This document shows, piece by piece, positions 13,296 through 21,716 of a stretch of 41,450 bases of DNA. The stretch is from the NCBI GenBank assembly GCA_900770265.1, contig CAAGJR010000210.1:1-41450 (forward strand), in the 5' to 3' direction. The position numbers and the translations under genes are program-made. A model generated the notes under the pieces. It saw only the letters and a list, made by a program, of their open reading frames with translations, was not told where the DNA came from and searched no databases. Within the stretch, counting starts at the first letter, position 1, and each line of letters starts with the position of its first letter. Source of the stretch: an uncultured Acidaminococcus sp. Lineage in GTDB: Bacteria > Bacillota > Negativicutes > Acidaminococcales > Acidaminococcaceae.

Positions 13296-13751
13296 TCACA
13301 GGTCGCAGCGCATCAAAATGGCCGCTTCCCCGTTATCTCCGTAATAGCCTTCCCGCCGGCCGCATTCCGTGAACCCTACATGGTCATAGGTGCGCCGGGC
13401 CGGGGTGTTGCCTTCCCGCACTTCCAGGGTCATCTCGAAGGCTTCCAGGCGCCGTGCTTCCTCCTGCATGGCTTCCAGAAGACGCAGCCCCAGCTTCTCT
13501 CCCCGCCGGGCAGGATCCACCGCCAGCCGCATGACCTGGGCTTCTCCGGCCACCAGCCAGAAACCGCCGAAGGCTACAGGTACTCCGTCCTGTTCCAGGG
13601 CGATGTAGTGCCCCAGCCGGCCAGCCAGTTCATCCCGCCAGGTTGCTTCCTCCCAGGCTTCTGCAAACGAACCGGCATCAAGAGGCAGCAGCCACTCCAG
13701 GTCGTCTTCCCCCAGAGCCCTTACCGTCCCTGAGGATGTCTCTTTTCCCAT
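13296..13751 (-). CDS. rimI: GNAT N-acetyltransferase, RimI-type
   Basis: A 151-residue GNAT protein. RimI acetylates the N-terminal alanine of ribosomal protein S18, and rimI commonly lies between tsaB and tsaD, as here. The acetyl-CoA loop is visible as VDPARRGEKLGLRLLEAM (R-x-x-G-x-G/A pattern), followed by a strand with LEVREGNTPARRTYDHVGF typical of RimI. The start is the ATG at 13749-13751 after GAGGAATT; it overlaps the end of tsaB by 31 bases, and longer in-frame readings only extend into tsaB. The specific substrate is inferred from family and context. Confidence 0.9.
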   Translation of the reverse strand: MGKETSSGTVRALGEDDLEWLLPLDAGSFAEAWEEATWRDELAGRLGHYIALEQDGVPVAFGGFWLVAGEAQVMRLAVDPARRGEKLGLRLLEAMQEEARRLEAFEMTLEVREGNTPARRTYDHVGFTECGRREGYYGDNGEAAILMRCDL

Positions 13752-14422
13752 AATTCCTCCGCTTCCGACCGCCGGATGTAAAAGGGATCCATGCCGAAAT
13801 AGGCATGTTTGTCCGCTTCCGGATCGAACTGTTTCGCACCCAGGATCGCAACCGAAGATCCCCGGGGCAGCCGGGCACTTTCCGGTGCCACGAAAACCTT
13901 CGTGAATTCGCCTTCCAGAGGCACCCGCTGGCATTCTCCCAGGAGGATGGCCGGGGTGTCCCCCGCCTCCAGCTGCGCCGCCAGCTCCTTGCCGGCCACG
14001 ATTTCCACCGGCGCCAGTTCCACCAGTTCTCCGTCCTTCCAGGCATAGCTGCCTACGTACAGGTTGCCCTTCTGGGCGTCCAGGACGGGCGTCAGGCGCA
14101 CGCCGGGCACCGGCAGGTTATAAGCGATGGCCTTCAGGGTATCCACCGCCACCAGGGGCTTATCCAGGGCATAGGCCATGGCTTCCGCCGTAGCCATCCC
14201 GATCCGGAGCCCCGTAAAGGAACCCGGGCCCCGACTCACGGCAATCAGGTCCAGTTCTTCTTTTGTCACCCGGGCCAGCTTCAACAGGGTCTCCAGCTGG
14301 GGCACCAGCCCTTCCGAGTGGGTCAGTCCCACGTTGATATCCAGGCTGCCCAGGATTTTCTCATCCTTGCAGACGGCTACCGAGCACACCCGGGTCGCCG
14401 TATCCATTCCTAATGTCAGCAC
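13721..14422 (-). CDS. tsaB: t6A biosynthesis protein TsaB
   Basis: A 233-residue ASKHA-fold partner of TsaD, inactive as an enzyme itself but needed as a scaffold for the TsaB-TsaD-TsaE complex. The N-terminus GMDTATRVCSVAV and the segment AVSRGPGSFTGLRIG are characteristic. The start read here is GTG at 14420-14422, 9 bases after GGAAGG and 5 bases past the tsaE stop; an internal ATG at 14407 is possible. It is translationally coupled on both sides. Confidence 0.93.
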   Translation of the reverse strand: MLTLGMDTATRVCSVAVCKDEKILGSLDINVGLTHSEGLVPQLETLLKLARVTKEELDLIAVSRGPGSFTGLRIGMATAEAMAYALDKPLVAVDTLKAIAYNLPVPGVRLTPVLDAQKGNLYVGSYAWKDGELVELAPVEIVAGKELAAQLEAGDTPAILLGECQRVPLEGEFTKVFVAPESARLPRGSSVAILGAKQFDPEADKHAYFGMDPFYIRRSEAEELWEKRHPQGR

Positions 14423-14427
14423 GTCTT

Positions 14428-14904
14428 TCAGCCTTCCCGGCCGGACTCTTTTACCAGAGCCCCGGCCAACTCTTCATACCGTTTTCCGTGGGGCAGCAGC
14501 TCCACTTCCCGTCCCTCTCCCTTCCGGGAGAATTTCAGTTCCAGATTTTCTTCCGGCATGGCATCGGGGAACAGTTCCGCCCATTCGATGAACGTCACAC
14601 CGTCCCCTCCGGCATATTCGGAAAAACCGATATCTTCCAGCTCTTCCGGCCAGTTGATCCGATACAAGTCGAAATGTTTGATGTTCAGTTTCTTCCCGTG
14701 ATACACATTCATCAGGGAAAACGTCGGCGAAGTGACCTCCTTGGGATCCACTCCCATGGCCGTGGCGGCCGCGGTCACCAGGCAGGTCTTCCCGGTACCC
14801 AGGTCCCCGTTCAGCAGGATCACATCCCCATCCTGGCAAAGCTGTCCCAGACGCCGTCCCAGGGCTTCTGTAGCCGGTTCGTCCGGACAAAATACAACTG
14901 CCAT
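14428..14904 (-). CDS. tsaE: t6A biosynthesis ATPase TsaE
   Basis: A 158-residue P-loop ATPase of the t6A system, which resets the TsaB-TsaD complex after each round. The Walker A motif GDLGTGKT lies near residue 33; SPTFSLMNVY (Thr/Ser switch) and HFDLYR are TsaE hallmarks, and FIEWAELFPD follows. The start is the ATG at 14902-14904 after AAAGGGGTGG; an ATG ten codons upstream lacks a site. First gene of the operon, behind an extended -10 promoter at 14941. Confidence 0.95.
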   Translation of the reverse strand: MAVVFCPDEPATEALGRRLGQLCQDGDVILLNGDLGTGKTCLVTAAATAMGVDPKEVTSPTFSLMNVYHGKKLNIKHFDLYRINWPEELEDIGFSEYAGGDGVTFIEWAELFPDAMPEENLELKFSRKGEGREVELLPHGKRYEELAGALVKESGREG

Positions 14905-14940
14905 TGTTCCACCCCTTTCGCTCAGCATTCGCAATGTCTT

Positions 14941-14946
14941 ATTATA
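14941..14946 (-). promoter_or_regulatory. Extended -10 promoter of the tsaE operon
   Basis: The minus strand reads TG-A-TATAAT (an extended -10) about 37 bases before the tsaE ATG, immediately past the pckA terminator. The -35 region is poor. Confidence 0.6.
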
Positions 14947-14952
14947 TCATAA

Positions 14953-14984
14953 AAACGGGACTGCCGCACCGGACAGTCCCGTTT
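14953..14984 (-). terminator. Terminator of pckA
   Basis: AAACGGGACTG/CAGTCCCGTTT with an inner CCG/CGG pair, followed on the minus strand by TTTTTATG. Confidence 0.8.
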
Positions 14985-14998
14985 CCTTTCTTATTCTG

Positions 14999-16558
14999 TT
15001 AATCCACAACCGGGCCGGCAGAAGCGATGTCTTCCGTCACCTTGCCCTGGAACTTCTTGAAGTTCTCCTGGAACAGTTTGGCCAGCTTCCGGGCCGTTTC
15101 GTCATACGCAGCCTTGTCTTCCCAGGTGCTTCTGGGATTCAGCACGTTGCTGGGTACATTGGGGCAGGATTTGGGGATGGAGACCCCGAACAGAGGCATG
15201 GTGGTCCAGCCTTCCTTGCCCAGTTCCCCGTCCAGAGCCGCATGAATCATGGCACGGGTATAGGCCAGTTTCATCCGGCTGCCCACGCCGTAGGGGCCGC
15301 CGCTCCACCCGGTGTTCACCAGGTACACATTGGTCTCATGTTTGGCGATCCGTTCGCCCAGCAGTTTGGCATAGGTCAGCGGCTGCAGCGGCAGGAACGG
15401 TGCGCCGAAGGCTGTGGAGAACGTAGCCTGGGGTTCCGTGATGCCCCGTTCCGTACCGGCCACCTTGCTGGTGTACCCGGTCAGATAATGGTACATGGCC
15501 TGTTCTTTCGTCAGCTTGGAGATGGGAGGCAGTACCCCGAAGGCATCGGCGGTCAGGAAGATGATGTTCTTCGGATGGCCGGCCATGCTGGGCAGCTTGG
15601 CGTTGGGGATATAGTTCAGAGGATAGGCCACACGGGTGTTTTCCGTAATGCTGCTGTCGGAGAAGTCAGGTACCCCGTTCTTGGGATCCACCACAACGTT
15701 TTCCATGACGGCGCCGAATTTCACAGCATTGTAGATTTCCGGCTGGCTGTCTTCCGTCAGGTCGATGCACTTGGCATAGCAGCCCCCTTCGATGTTGAAC
15801 ACGCCATTGTCGCCCCAGCCGTGTTCATCGTCGCCGATCAGGCTGCGGTGCGGATCGGCGGACAGGGTGGTCTTACCGGTACCGGACAGGCCGAAGAACA
15901 GGGCTACGTCGCCCTTGGGCCCTTCGTTGCAGGAGCAGTGCATGGTCAGGATGTCCTGCAGGGGCAGCAGGTAGTTCATGACGGAGAAAATGGATTTCTT
16001 CAGTTCGCCGGCGTACAGGCCGCCGCCGATCAGGACCACTTTCTTGTCGAAGTTCAGGATGATGAAGGTTTCCGAATTCGTGCCGTCCACAGCGGGGTCT
16101 GCTTCCACGCTGGGCAGGGAGATTACCGTGAAATCTTCCTGGACGGTGCTGGGTTCATCCGTCTTGATGAACAGCTGGCTGACGAACAGGGTCTGCCAGG
16201 CTTTTTCGTTGATGAATTTCACCCGGATCTGGTACTTGGGATCGGCCCCGGCCTTCACGTTCTTCACGTAGACCTTGTGTTCCTTGATGTAGGCTTCGCA
16301 TTTGGCGTACAGCTTATCGAAGGTTTCCTGGCTGCAGGGCTGGTTGTTGTCCCAGTTCACCACATCATGGGTAAGCGGCGTATCGACGATGAATTTATCC
16401 TTGGGAGAACGGCCCGTATGGGTACCGGTGGTCACCCGCAGGGCGCCCCGATCAGAAAAAGTCCCCTCTCCGTTACGGATGGCTTCTTCAATCAATTCAC
16501 GAACGCTCAAATCTCTTACAGTTTCTTTCGCTTCCGCTAATAATCCGGCACTGATCAT
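14999..16558 (-). CDS. pckA: Phosphoenolpyruvate carboxykinase (ATP)
   Basis: A 519-residue ATP-dependent PEP carboxykinase interconverting oxaloacetate + ATP and PEP + CO2 + ADP. In fermenters it can run in the CO2-fixing, ATP-forming direction. The kinase P-loop is FGLSGTGKTTLS, the metal/ATP motif LIGDDEHGW follows, and the substrate Arg lies in GTHTGRSPKDKFIV. The start is the ATG at 16556-16558 after AGGAGAGG; an in-frame ATG 24 codons upstream would overlap the leader and lacks a site. It is a single gene with its own strong promoter and terminator. Confidence 0.96.
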   Translation of the reverse strand: MISAGLLAEAKETVRDLSVRELIEEAIRNGEGTFSDRGALRVTTGTHTGRSPKDKFIVDTPLTHDVVNWDNNQPCSQETFDKLYAKCEAYIKEHKVYVKNVKAGADPKYQIRVKFINEKAWQTLFVSQLFIKTDEPSTVQEDFTVISLPSVEADPAVDGTNSETFIILNFDKKVVLIGGGLYAGELKKSIFSVMNYLLPLQDILTMHCSCNEGPKGDVALFFGLSGTGKTTLSADPHRSLIGDDEHGWGDNGVFNIEGGCYAKCIDLTEDSQPEIYNAVKFGAVMENVVVDPKNGVPDFSDSSITENTRVAYPLNYIPNAKLPSMAGHPKNIIFLTADAFGVLPPISKLTKEQAMYHYLTGYTSKVAGTERGITEPQATFSTAFGAPFLPLQPLTYAKLLGERIAKHETNVYLVNTGWSGGPYGVGSRMKLAYTRAMIHAALDGELGKEGWTTMPLFGVSIPKSCPNVPSNVLNPRSTWEDKAAYDETARKLAKLFQENFKKFQGKVTEDIASAGPVVD

Positions 16559-16628
16559 ATTGTTTTCCTCTCCTATATCCACTCTTGGCTCCTGCATTCC
16601 CCCGGAGCCAGTATTGTATACACAGTTC

Positions 16629-16657
16629 ATTATATTCTATTTTCGGATAATTGACAA
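16629..16657 (-). promoter_or_regulatory. pckA promoter
   Basis: On the minus strand TTGTCA (16652-16657), 17-base spacer, TATAAT (16629-16634). The leader is about 64 bases. Confidence 0.8.
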
Positions 16658-16661
16658 CAGC

Positions 16662-16695
16662 CGAAAAAAATTGCCGCCCCGAAAGGCGGCAATTT
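16662..16695 (-). terminator. Terminator of the acyl-CoA dehydrogenase gene
   Basis: AAATTGCCGCC/GGCGGCAATTT with T-run on the minus strand, just past the stop at 16704. Confidence 0.85.
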
Positions 16696-16703
16696 GAAGT
16701 TGT

Positions 16704-17837
16704 TCAGTACAGGATCTTGTTGGCGATGACCATGCGCTGGATCTGGTTGGTGCCTTCGTAGATTTGCAGGATCTTGGCATCCCGCATCTTCTTTTCCATG
16801 GGGTAATCTTTCATATACCCATAGCCACCCATGATCTGTACGGCATCCGTAGCCACTTCCATGGCCACATCGGAAGCGAAGCATTTGCTCATGGCTGCTT
16901 CCTTGCCGAATTCCATGCCCTGGTCACGCATCCAGCAGGCCTTGTGGACCATCAGGCGGGCGGTTTCCACCTTCATCGCCATGTCGGCGATCATGGACTG
17001 CACCATCTGGAAGGAGGCGATGGGCTGGCCGAACTGTCTCCGTTCCCGGGCGTAGTGAGCAGCGATATCCAGGCAGGACTGGGCCAGGCCCACAGCTACA
17101 GCAGCCACGAAGGGACGGGCGCTGTCCAGGGTGTTCATGGCGATGCGGAAGCCCTGGCCTTCACGGCCGACCCGCATGCTTTCCGGAACCACAACGTCTT
17201 CCAGGATCAGTTCGCAGGTGTTGGAAGGACGGATCCCCATCTTGTCTTCCTTGCGGCCCACGGAGAAGCCCGGGGTGCCTTTCGGAACGATGAAAGCCGT
17301 CAGACCGCGGATACCGCCGGTCTTCCGGGTGTTGGCGAACACCAGATAGCTGTCGGCGATGCCCCCGTTGGTGATGAACACTTTGTTGCCGTTCAGCACG
17401 TAATGGTCGCCGTCTTTCACAGCTTTGGTGGAAACGGCACCGGCATCGGAACCGGCACCCGGTTCGGTCAGGGCGAAGGCAGCCAGTTTGCCGTCGTTCA
17501 GCAGGTCACACTGGTATTTCTTCTGTTCGTCGTTGCCGGCGATCAAAATGGGATAGGAAGCCAGGGCATTGGCAGCGATGGACGTTGCGATACCGGCACA
17601 GCCCTTCCCCAGTTCTTCGTAAATGGTTGCAATGGTGATGCTGTCCAGGCCAGGACCACCGTATTGTTCAGGAACCACCAGGTTCAGCAGCCCCATGTCA
17701 CCGGCCTTCTTGAAGATTTCCGGTCTGGCATGGTTTTCCCGGTCCATTTCTTCGGTATACGGAACGACTTCTTTGTCTACGAAGTCCTTAACCATTGCCT
17801 GCAGTTCCAATTGCTCTTCGGTTAATGCGAAATCCAT
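16704..17837 (-). CDS. Acyl-CoA dehydrogenase (short-chain, butyryl-CoA type)
   Basis: A 377-residue FAD-dependent acyl-CoA dehydrogenase. It starts MDFALTEEQLELQ, has AFALTEPGAGSDAG (flavin/acyl site) and ends with the catalytic Glu in QIYEGTNQIQRMVIA. Length and the YEGTNQIQR signature place it with short-chain enzymes such as butyryl-CoA dehydrogenase of amino-acid-fermenting anaerobes. Unlike the fusion at 8156 it has no added electron-transfer domain and would need separate EtfAB, not found in this window. The ATG follows ACAGGAGGAACC. It lies 59 bases behind a hotdog thioesterase gene on the same strand, which may be cotranscribed. The substrate is inferred only. Confidence 0.9.
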   Translation of the reverse strand: MDFALTEEQLELQAMVKDFVDKEVVPYTEEMDRENHARPEIFKKAGDMGLLNLVVPEQYGGPGLDSITIATIYEELGKGCAGIATSIAANALASYPILIAGNDEQKKYQCDLLNDGKLAAFALTEPGAGSDAGAVSTKAVKDGDHYVLNGNKVFITNGGIADSYLVFANTRKTGGIRGLTAFIVPKGTPGFSVGRKEDKMGIRPSNTCELILEDVVVPESMRVGREGQGFRIAMNTLDSARPFVAAVAVGLAQSCLDIAAHYARERRQFGQPIASFQMVQSMIADMAMKVETARLMVHKACWMRDQGMEFGKEAAMSKCFASDVAMEVATDAVQIMGGYGYMKDYPMEKKMRDAKILQIYEGTNQIQRMVIANKILY

Positions 17838-17896
17838 AAGGTTCCTCCTGTTTTATCGTTTTTGCTCACGTTTTTAAGCCTAAATGCAGGGATATT

Positions 17897-18337
17897 TTAC
17901 CACTTTTTCGGAATTTCGTCAAAATGACCGATCACGAACATGGTCCCCGTCACATCCGCCATTTCCTTGCCCGTATGGTCGTAGATCATGACCCGGGTCA
18001 CCAGGGTCGAACGCCCTGCATGGATCAGGGAGGCCTTGGCCCACACCTTTTCCTTGGCGCTGGTGTTGCTGATGAAATTGATGGAGCTGGACAGGGTCAC
18101 CACCTTGCAGCCGATGCTGTACCCCACCGCCCCCATGGCCGTATCCGCCAGGGTGAACAGGGCACCGCCGTGGATCACACCGTACCGGTTCCCGTGTTTG
18201 TGTTCCGGGTCCGCATCCATGCTCAGTTCGCAGTACCCGCAGGTCACTTTTTCCAGTTTTACATCCGCCAGCTTCATGAAACTGTTCTCATCGAACTTCT
18301 GTTCCATCCAGCCCGGGATCTCTTTTGCCGTCAGCAA
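17897..18337 (-). CDS. PaaI-type hotdog-fold thioesterase
   Basis: A 146-residue hotdog thioesterase that hydrolyses acyl-CoA. The catalytic segment is GVIHGGALFTLADTAMG, typical of the PaaI/YigI group. The reading frame extends to a GTG at 18344-18346, but AAAGGAG abuts that codon; a TTG at 18335-18337 sits 8 bases after the site and is the better start. A TATAAT box (18400-18405 on the minus strand) and a GC hairpin lie upstream. Placement before an acyl-CoA dehydrogenase suggests a shared acyl-CoA role; the substrate is unknown. Confidence 0.85.
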   Translation of the reverse strand: MLTAKEIPGWMEQKFDENSFMKLADVKLEKVTCGYCELSMDADPEHKHGNRYGVIHGGALFTLADTAMGAVGYSIGCKVVTLSSSINFISNTSAKEKVWAKASLIHAGRSTLVTRVMIYDHTGKEMADVTGTMFVIGHFDEIPKKW

Positions 18338-18355
18338 GGCTTTCACTCCTTTAAA

Positions 18356-18383
18356 AAGGGGCGCTCTGCAGCGTCCCCCATCT
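18356..18383 (-). terminator. Hairpin with T-run between the 3D-domain gene and the thioesterase gene
   Basis: On the minus strand GGGG-A-CGCT-GCAG-AGCG-CCCC is followed by TTTTTAAAGG. It probably ends the 3D-domain gene. Since a TATAAT box (18400-18405) lies before it, it could instead act as a leader attenuator of the thioesterase gene. Confidence 0.55.
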
Positions 18384-18413
18384 AGTTCTGATTCTATATA
18401 TTATACCGCATTT

Positions 18414-18998
18414 TTACAGAATATACACGCGTACCCGCCGACGGCCCCATTCAAGCGCCTGTCCGCGGTTATCAAATGCCAGGTCGATTTTATTGCCCTT
18501 GATCGCCGATCCGATGTCGCAGGCATATCCTTCGCCATAGCCCATTATGTATAATCTGGTACCCAGAGGGATGATCACCGGATCCACGGCCACCACGCCC
18601 CGTCGCATGGGAAGCCCGGAATACGTGATTCCCGATACACCCGGATCCTGAGGGCTGTACCCTGTGGTTTCCATGGTCCAGGTCTTCCGGAACCGTCCGA
18701 AATCCAGTCCGCTCTGTTTCGCCATTAAATTGTAGATCGACCAGGTAACCTGCCCGGTCTGCGGTTTCCGATTCTTCTGTTGGAATTTCTTGACTGCAAT
18801 CTGTGTCCCTGTTCCGTACTCTCCATCTATATCGCCGTGATAGTAATTCAACTTGGACAACATAGCTTGTACTTCTTCCACCTTTTGACCCGTAGACCCC
18901 AAAACCGCCACTGGTTTCACAGTGGCGGCTTTACCGGTCAGGGGCATCAGGAGAAGGAGCAGGAGCGTCAGCAGGAGACCATAGGTCTTGTGACGCAC
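18414..18998 (-). CDS. Secreted peptidoglycan-binding / 3D-domain protein
   Basis: A 194-residue exported wall protein. An N-terminal signal peptide (LLLTLLLLLLMPLTGKA) is followed by a PG_binding_1 domain (GSTGQKVEEVQAMLSKLNYY...DGEYGTGTQIAVKKFQ, residues 33-80) and a 3D domain (residues 108-194) with its three conserved Asp, in MRRGVVAVDP, ACDIGSAIKG and KIDLAFD. 3D domains share the fold of the MltA catalytic barrel, so a lytic transglycosylase-like role is likely but unproven. The start is GTG at 18996-18998, 10 bases after AAGGAGG. The gene begins 33 bases after the glutamine synthetase stop, with only a weak hairpin between, so readthrough is possible. Confidence 0.88.
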   Translation of the reverse strand: MRHKTYGLLLTLLLLLLMPLTGKAATVKPVAVLGSTGQKVEEVQAMLSKLNYYHGDIDGEYGTGTQIAVKKFQQKNRKPQTGQVTWSIYNLMAKQSGLDFGRFRKTWTMETTGYSPQDPGVSGITYSGLPMRRGVVAVDPVIIPLGTRLYIMGYGEGYACDIGSAIKGNKIDLAFDNRGQALEWGRRRVRVYIL

Positions 18999-19031
18999 TG
19001 TGCGGCTGCCTCCTTTGCTGCAATGATCCTT

Positions 19032-20930
19032 TTACAGGATGTTGTTCTTGTAATCAGTGTACAGGCCTTCCAGTTCTTCCATCTTGGCATCCAGGGTCTT
19101 CTGCAGATTGGAGGCTTTGTCGAAGTCGCCGTCAGCGAAGGCTTTGTCCAGCTGGGTGAACAGGCTGGTGCTGGTATCCGTATCTTTGGCGATCAGGACA
19201 CGCAGTTCCTGTACTCTCTGCCACATGCCATCGTCCCAGGCGGTGCTGCTTTCGCTGGCCACCGGTTTCATGGCGACAATCTTGGCTCTGTAGTCAGGGA
19301 TGATGTGTTTCAGCAGTTCGGTCTGCCACCGGATTAGGGCGCCGGTTTCGAAGGATTTCAGGTAAACCGGTTTGATGATATCGCCCTGGGTCAGTACGGC
19401 AACCTTGTCAGGGTAAGCATCGAAGGCTTTGCAGTTTTCCCATACGGTCGCAGGCGGTTTGCCGAAGTATTTATCCCGTTCGTCTTCGGTGTAATCTTCG
19501 AATACATCGTTTTCGGAACGATATTCGCGGTCTTTTTCCAGATAGAAGCTGTCTTCACCGGACTTCTTGGACAGTTCCGCACACAGTTCATCCGTGCTCT
19601 TGCCGGAGCCCAGGCAGGCTTTGATGCCATCCAGAGCAGCCATGTAGAAGCCGGCCAGCGCCATGTAGGTGTTGGTGAAGGGGTTCGGGGCACGCATTTC
19701 GAAACGGGTGGCTTTCGGGTTGTCCAGGTCGCGGATCAGGCCGGCCAGGATGGTACGGTTCCGGGAGGGGATATCCGGAGCCTTGCCCAGAGAAGTCACG
19801 ATGCAGATCGGAGCTTCGAACCCGGGTTTCAGCCGTTTGAAAGCATCAGTGGTGCAGGAAACGATGGGGTTCAACACTTCGTAGTTCTTCAGGATGCCCA
19901 TCAGAGCGCCATAGCCTACAGCGGACAGGAAGTCCTTCGTCATGTCAGCAGGGCTGAACAGGTTGTGGAACTTGCCGTCCTTGGTGATGCAGCCCATACC
20001 AACGTGGGTATGTTCGCCGCTGCCGGCTACGCCCACGATGGGTTTTGCCAGGAAGGAAACTTCCAGGCCGTTGGCACGGAAGATTTCTTTCACCACGGTA
20101 CGGACCAGGATTTCGTTATCGGCAGCCTGCAGACCGTTGGAATATTTCCAGTCGATTTCCAGCTGTTCGTTCACGTGGGTCATATTGCCGTTGGCATCCA
20201 GCTGGCCGCGGACGCCGCCCACTTCTTTGTGGCCCATTTCCGGTTCCAGGCCATAGTAGCCCAGCACTTCGACGGCCTGTTCCAGAGCGGTACGCACGTT
20301 GCCACGGGTACGGGCCCAGTATTGTTCCTGCATGATCTGGGAAGAGGACAGGGCTTCGGTGGAAACATCTTCCGTCGGGGTCTTGACCCAGAATTCCAGT
20401 TCCGTTGCGCTGGTGAACGTGACTTTTTCCACGTCGTCAGCGGCAAAAGCCAGGCCGGGGACGTTGCCTTCTGCCTTCATGGCTTTCAGGGTTTCGTCGG
20501 CCACGTATTCCAGGGTCTTCTTCAGCAGATACCGGGAATCCACGAATTCGCCGTTGTGTTTCAGGAAGCAGGGAACCCGCAGGGTGCCTACCAGTTTACC
20601 GGTTTCCGGATCGATGTGTTCCAGGTTGTAGTCGATGAACCAGTTCACGGACAGGTCAGCCACCATATCCACACGGGCATCGTTCAGAGAAGCGACGCCG
20701 GGCAGTACTACGGAAGAACCGTCGGTCTGTGCGGTGTGATGGTACAGCATGGTGTCCATGTCGTCCAGCAGAGCAGCGATAGGAACCTTTTCGTCGGTAT
20801 CGTTGCCGGCGAAGTCGATGCCCATGAAGGACACGAATTTGATTTCAGGATGCTGAGCCAGCAGAACTTTTAACGTATCCGGTGTCAGTTGACTGGGTTT
20901 AATGACGTACAGTAAATCTTTTTCGTACAT
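19032..20930 (-). CDS. glnA: Glutamine synthetase, long form
   Basis: A 632-residue glutamine synthetase (glutamate + NH3 + ATP to glutamine). The catalytic domain is clear: GVAGSGEHTHVGMG (the ammonium/ATP loop), PSRNRTILAGLIRD and RFEMRAPNPFTNTYMALAG (the Arg that binds glutamate phosphate). It is much longer than GSI (about 450-470). The extra length is mainly in the C-terminus after about residue 430, which ends in a charged helical region (KASNLQKTLDAKMEELEGL). The start is the ATG at 20928-20930 after AAAGGGGA; an in-frame ATG 23 codons upstream is less likely. It is a single gene with an extended -10 promoter. Confidence 0.92.
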   Translation of the reverse strand: MYEKDLLYVIKPSQLTPDTLKVLLAQHPEIKFVSFMGIDFAGNDTDEKVPIAALLDDMDTMLYHHTAQTDGSSVVLPGVASLNDARVDMVADLSVNWFIDYNLEHIDPETGKLVGTLRVPCFLKHNGEFVDSRYLLKKTLEYVADETLKAMKAEGNVPGLAFAADDVEKVTFTSATELEFWVKTPTEDVSTEALSSSQIMQEQYWARTRGNVRTALEQAVEVLGYYGLEPEMGHKEVGGVRGQLDANGNMTHVNEQLEIDWKYSNGLQAADNEILVRTVVKEIFRANGLEVSFLAKPIVGVAGSGEHTHVGMGCITKDGKFHNLFSPADMTKDFLSAVGYGALMGILKNYEVLNPIVSCTTDAFKRLKPGFEAPICIVTSLGKAPDIPSRNRTILAGLIRDLDNPKATRFEMRAPNPFTNTYMALAGFYMAALDGIKACLGSGKSTDELCAELSKKSGEDSFYLEKDREYRSENDVFEDYTEDERDKYFGKPPATVWENCKAFDAYPDKVAVLTQGDIIKPVYLKSFETGALIRWQTELLKHIIPDYRAKIVAMKPVASESSTAWDDGMWQRVQELRVLIAKDTDTSTSLFTQLDKAFADGDFDKASNLQKTLDAKMEELEGLYTDYKNNIL

Positions 20931-21205
20931 AATTGAAAATCCCCTTTCCCCTCGATAACTCATTTTGAATACCTGGCTTGGCCAATTGGTGCGTTCCAAA
21001 ACCCGTATCCTTGTTGTTTCTTTGTTTACGTGCCTTATTATAGCACAAAGGCTTCCGTCTGCCTAGAGGAAAAACGACTTTTTTCGAATTATTTTTTGGT
21101 TAGTTTTTATGAATGTTCGATTTTAAATACTCTTTATCGTATTTTAGCCTTTTAAAGATTGACCAAAGTCAATTGTTCGTCCTATTTCCGAACTTTAGTG
21201 CAATA
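20931..21205. other. Long regulatory region upstream of glnA
   Basis: AT-rich non-coding DNA. It contains the glnA promoter (21037-21065) and, about 95 bases further out, the inverted repeat ATTGAC-CAAA-GTCAAT (21158-21173), a possible regulator site. No gene seen. Confidence 0.6.
21037..21065 (-). promoter_or_regulatory. glnA promoter
   Basis: On the minus strand TAGGCA (21060-21065), 17-base spacer, then extended -10 TGC-TATAAT (21037-21042). The transcript leader is about 100 bases. Confidence 0.7.
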
Positions 21206-21319
21206 AAGGAGCTGTGAATAAAATACTTCACAGCTCCTTATATTGCCAGCATCAGCTGGCTTCCATCGGCTGGTGACTAGTGACTAGTGACGGGATGTGA
21301 AAAATCATTTTCACATCCC
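21206..21319 (-). repeat. Heptad-hairpin 3'-end module, copy B, behind the DUF3870 gene
   Basis: Minus-strand order: hairpin GGGATGTGAAAA/TTTTCACATCCC (21292-21319), whose stem contains the stop codon of the gene; three heptads (GTCACTA, GTCACTA, GTCACCA); GCCGATGGA; hairpin GCCAGC/GCTGGC (21245-21260); terminator AAGGAGCTGTGAA/TTCACAGCTCCTT (21206-21239) with TTTATT. Confidence 0.75.
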
Positions 21320-21628
21320 CTTGATCTGCCGATAATGCTGGCGGGCATCCCGGTAGGCGGCCAGGATGGCCTTGCCGGAGGATCCGAAATACCGGCTGTT
21401 CACTTCCTGCTCCAGGAATGCGGCGTCCTCCACCATCAGGTGGTTCAGGAACAGCTTCCGGATGAAGTTCCGGGTCAGTTCCAGCGTGGCATTGCAGTCC
21501 ACGTCCACGATCTCTCCGGTCTGCCCCACCACCTCGAACGCCATGTAGAACACCCCATAGATCTTCGTGATGGCATTGTCCATATTCGTCCGGGCTTCCC
21601 CCGTGATATAAATCGTCCGTTTGTCCAT
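21311..21628 (-). CDS. DUF3870 domain protein
   Basis: A 105-residue cytosolic protein of the uncharacterised DUF3870 family of anaerobic Firmicutes. It begins TIYITGEARTNMDNAITK and carries VGQTGEIVDVDCNATLELT, the conserved core. The fold is unknown to me and no catalytic motif is evident. The start follows AGGAGACACAGG. It lies downstream of the DUF819-epimerase-pepV operon but is separated from it by a strong hairpin (21655-21690), so it may be only partly cotranscribed. Confidence 0.75.
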   Translation of the reverse strand: MDKRTIYITGEARTNMDNAITKIYGVFYMAFEVVGQTGEIVDVDCNATLELTRNFIRKLFLNHLMVEDAAFLEQEVNSRYFGSSGKAILAAYRDARQHYRQIKGM

Positions 21629-21654
21629 GTTCCTGTGTCTCCTTCGGTAGTATT

Positions 21655-21690
21655 AAAAGGGGCTGTGATTTTTCACAGCCCCTTTTCTGG
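21655..21690 (-). terminator. Terminator of the murein-dipeptide operon
   Basis: AAAAGGGGCTGTGA-TTTT-TCACAGCCCCTTTT, 25-60 bases after the DUF819 stop. Its T-run allows readthrough on either strand to be stopped. Confidence 0.8.
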
Positions 21691-21716
21691 TCTGGATGAT
21701 GTCTCCATTATACCCC

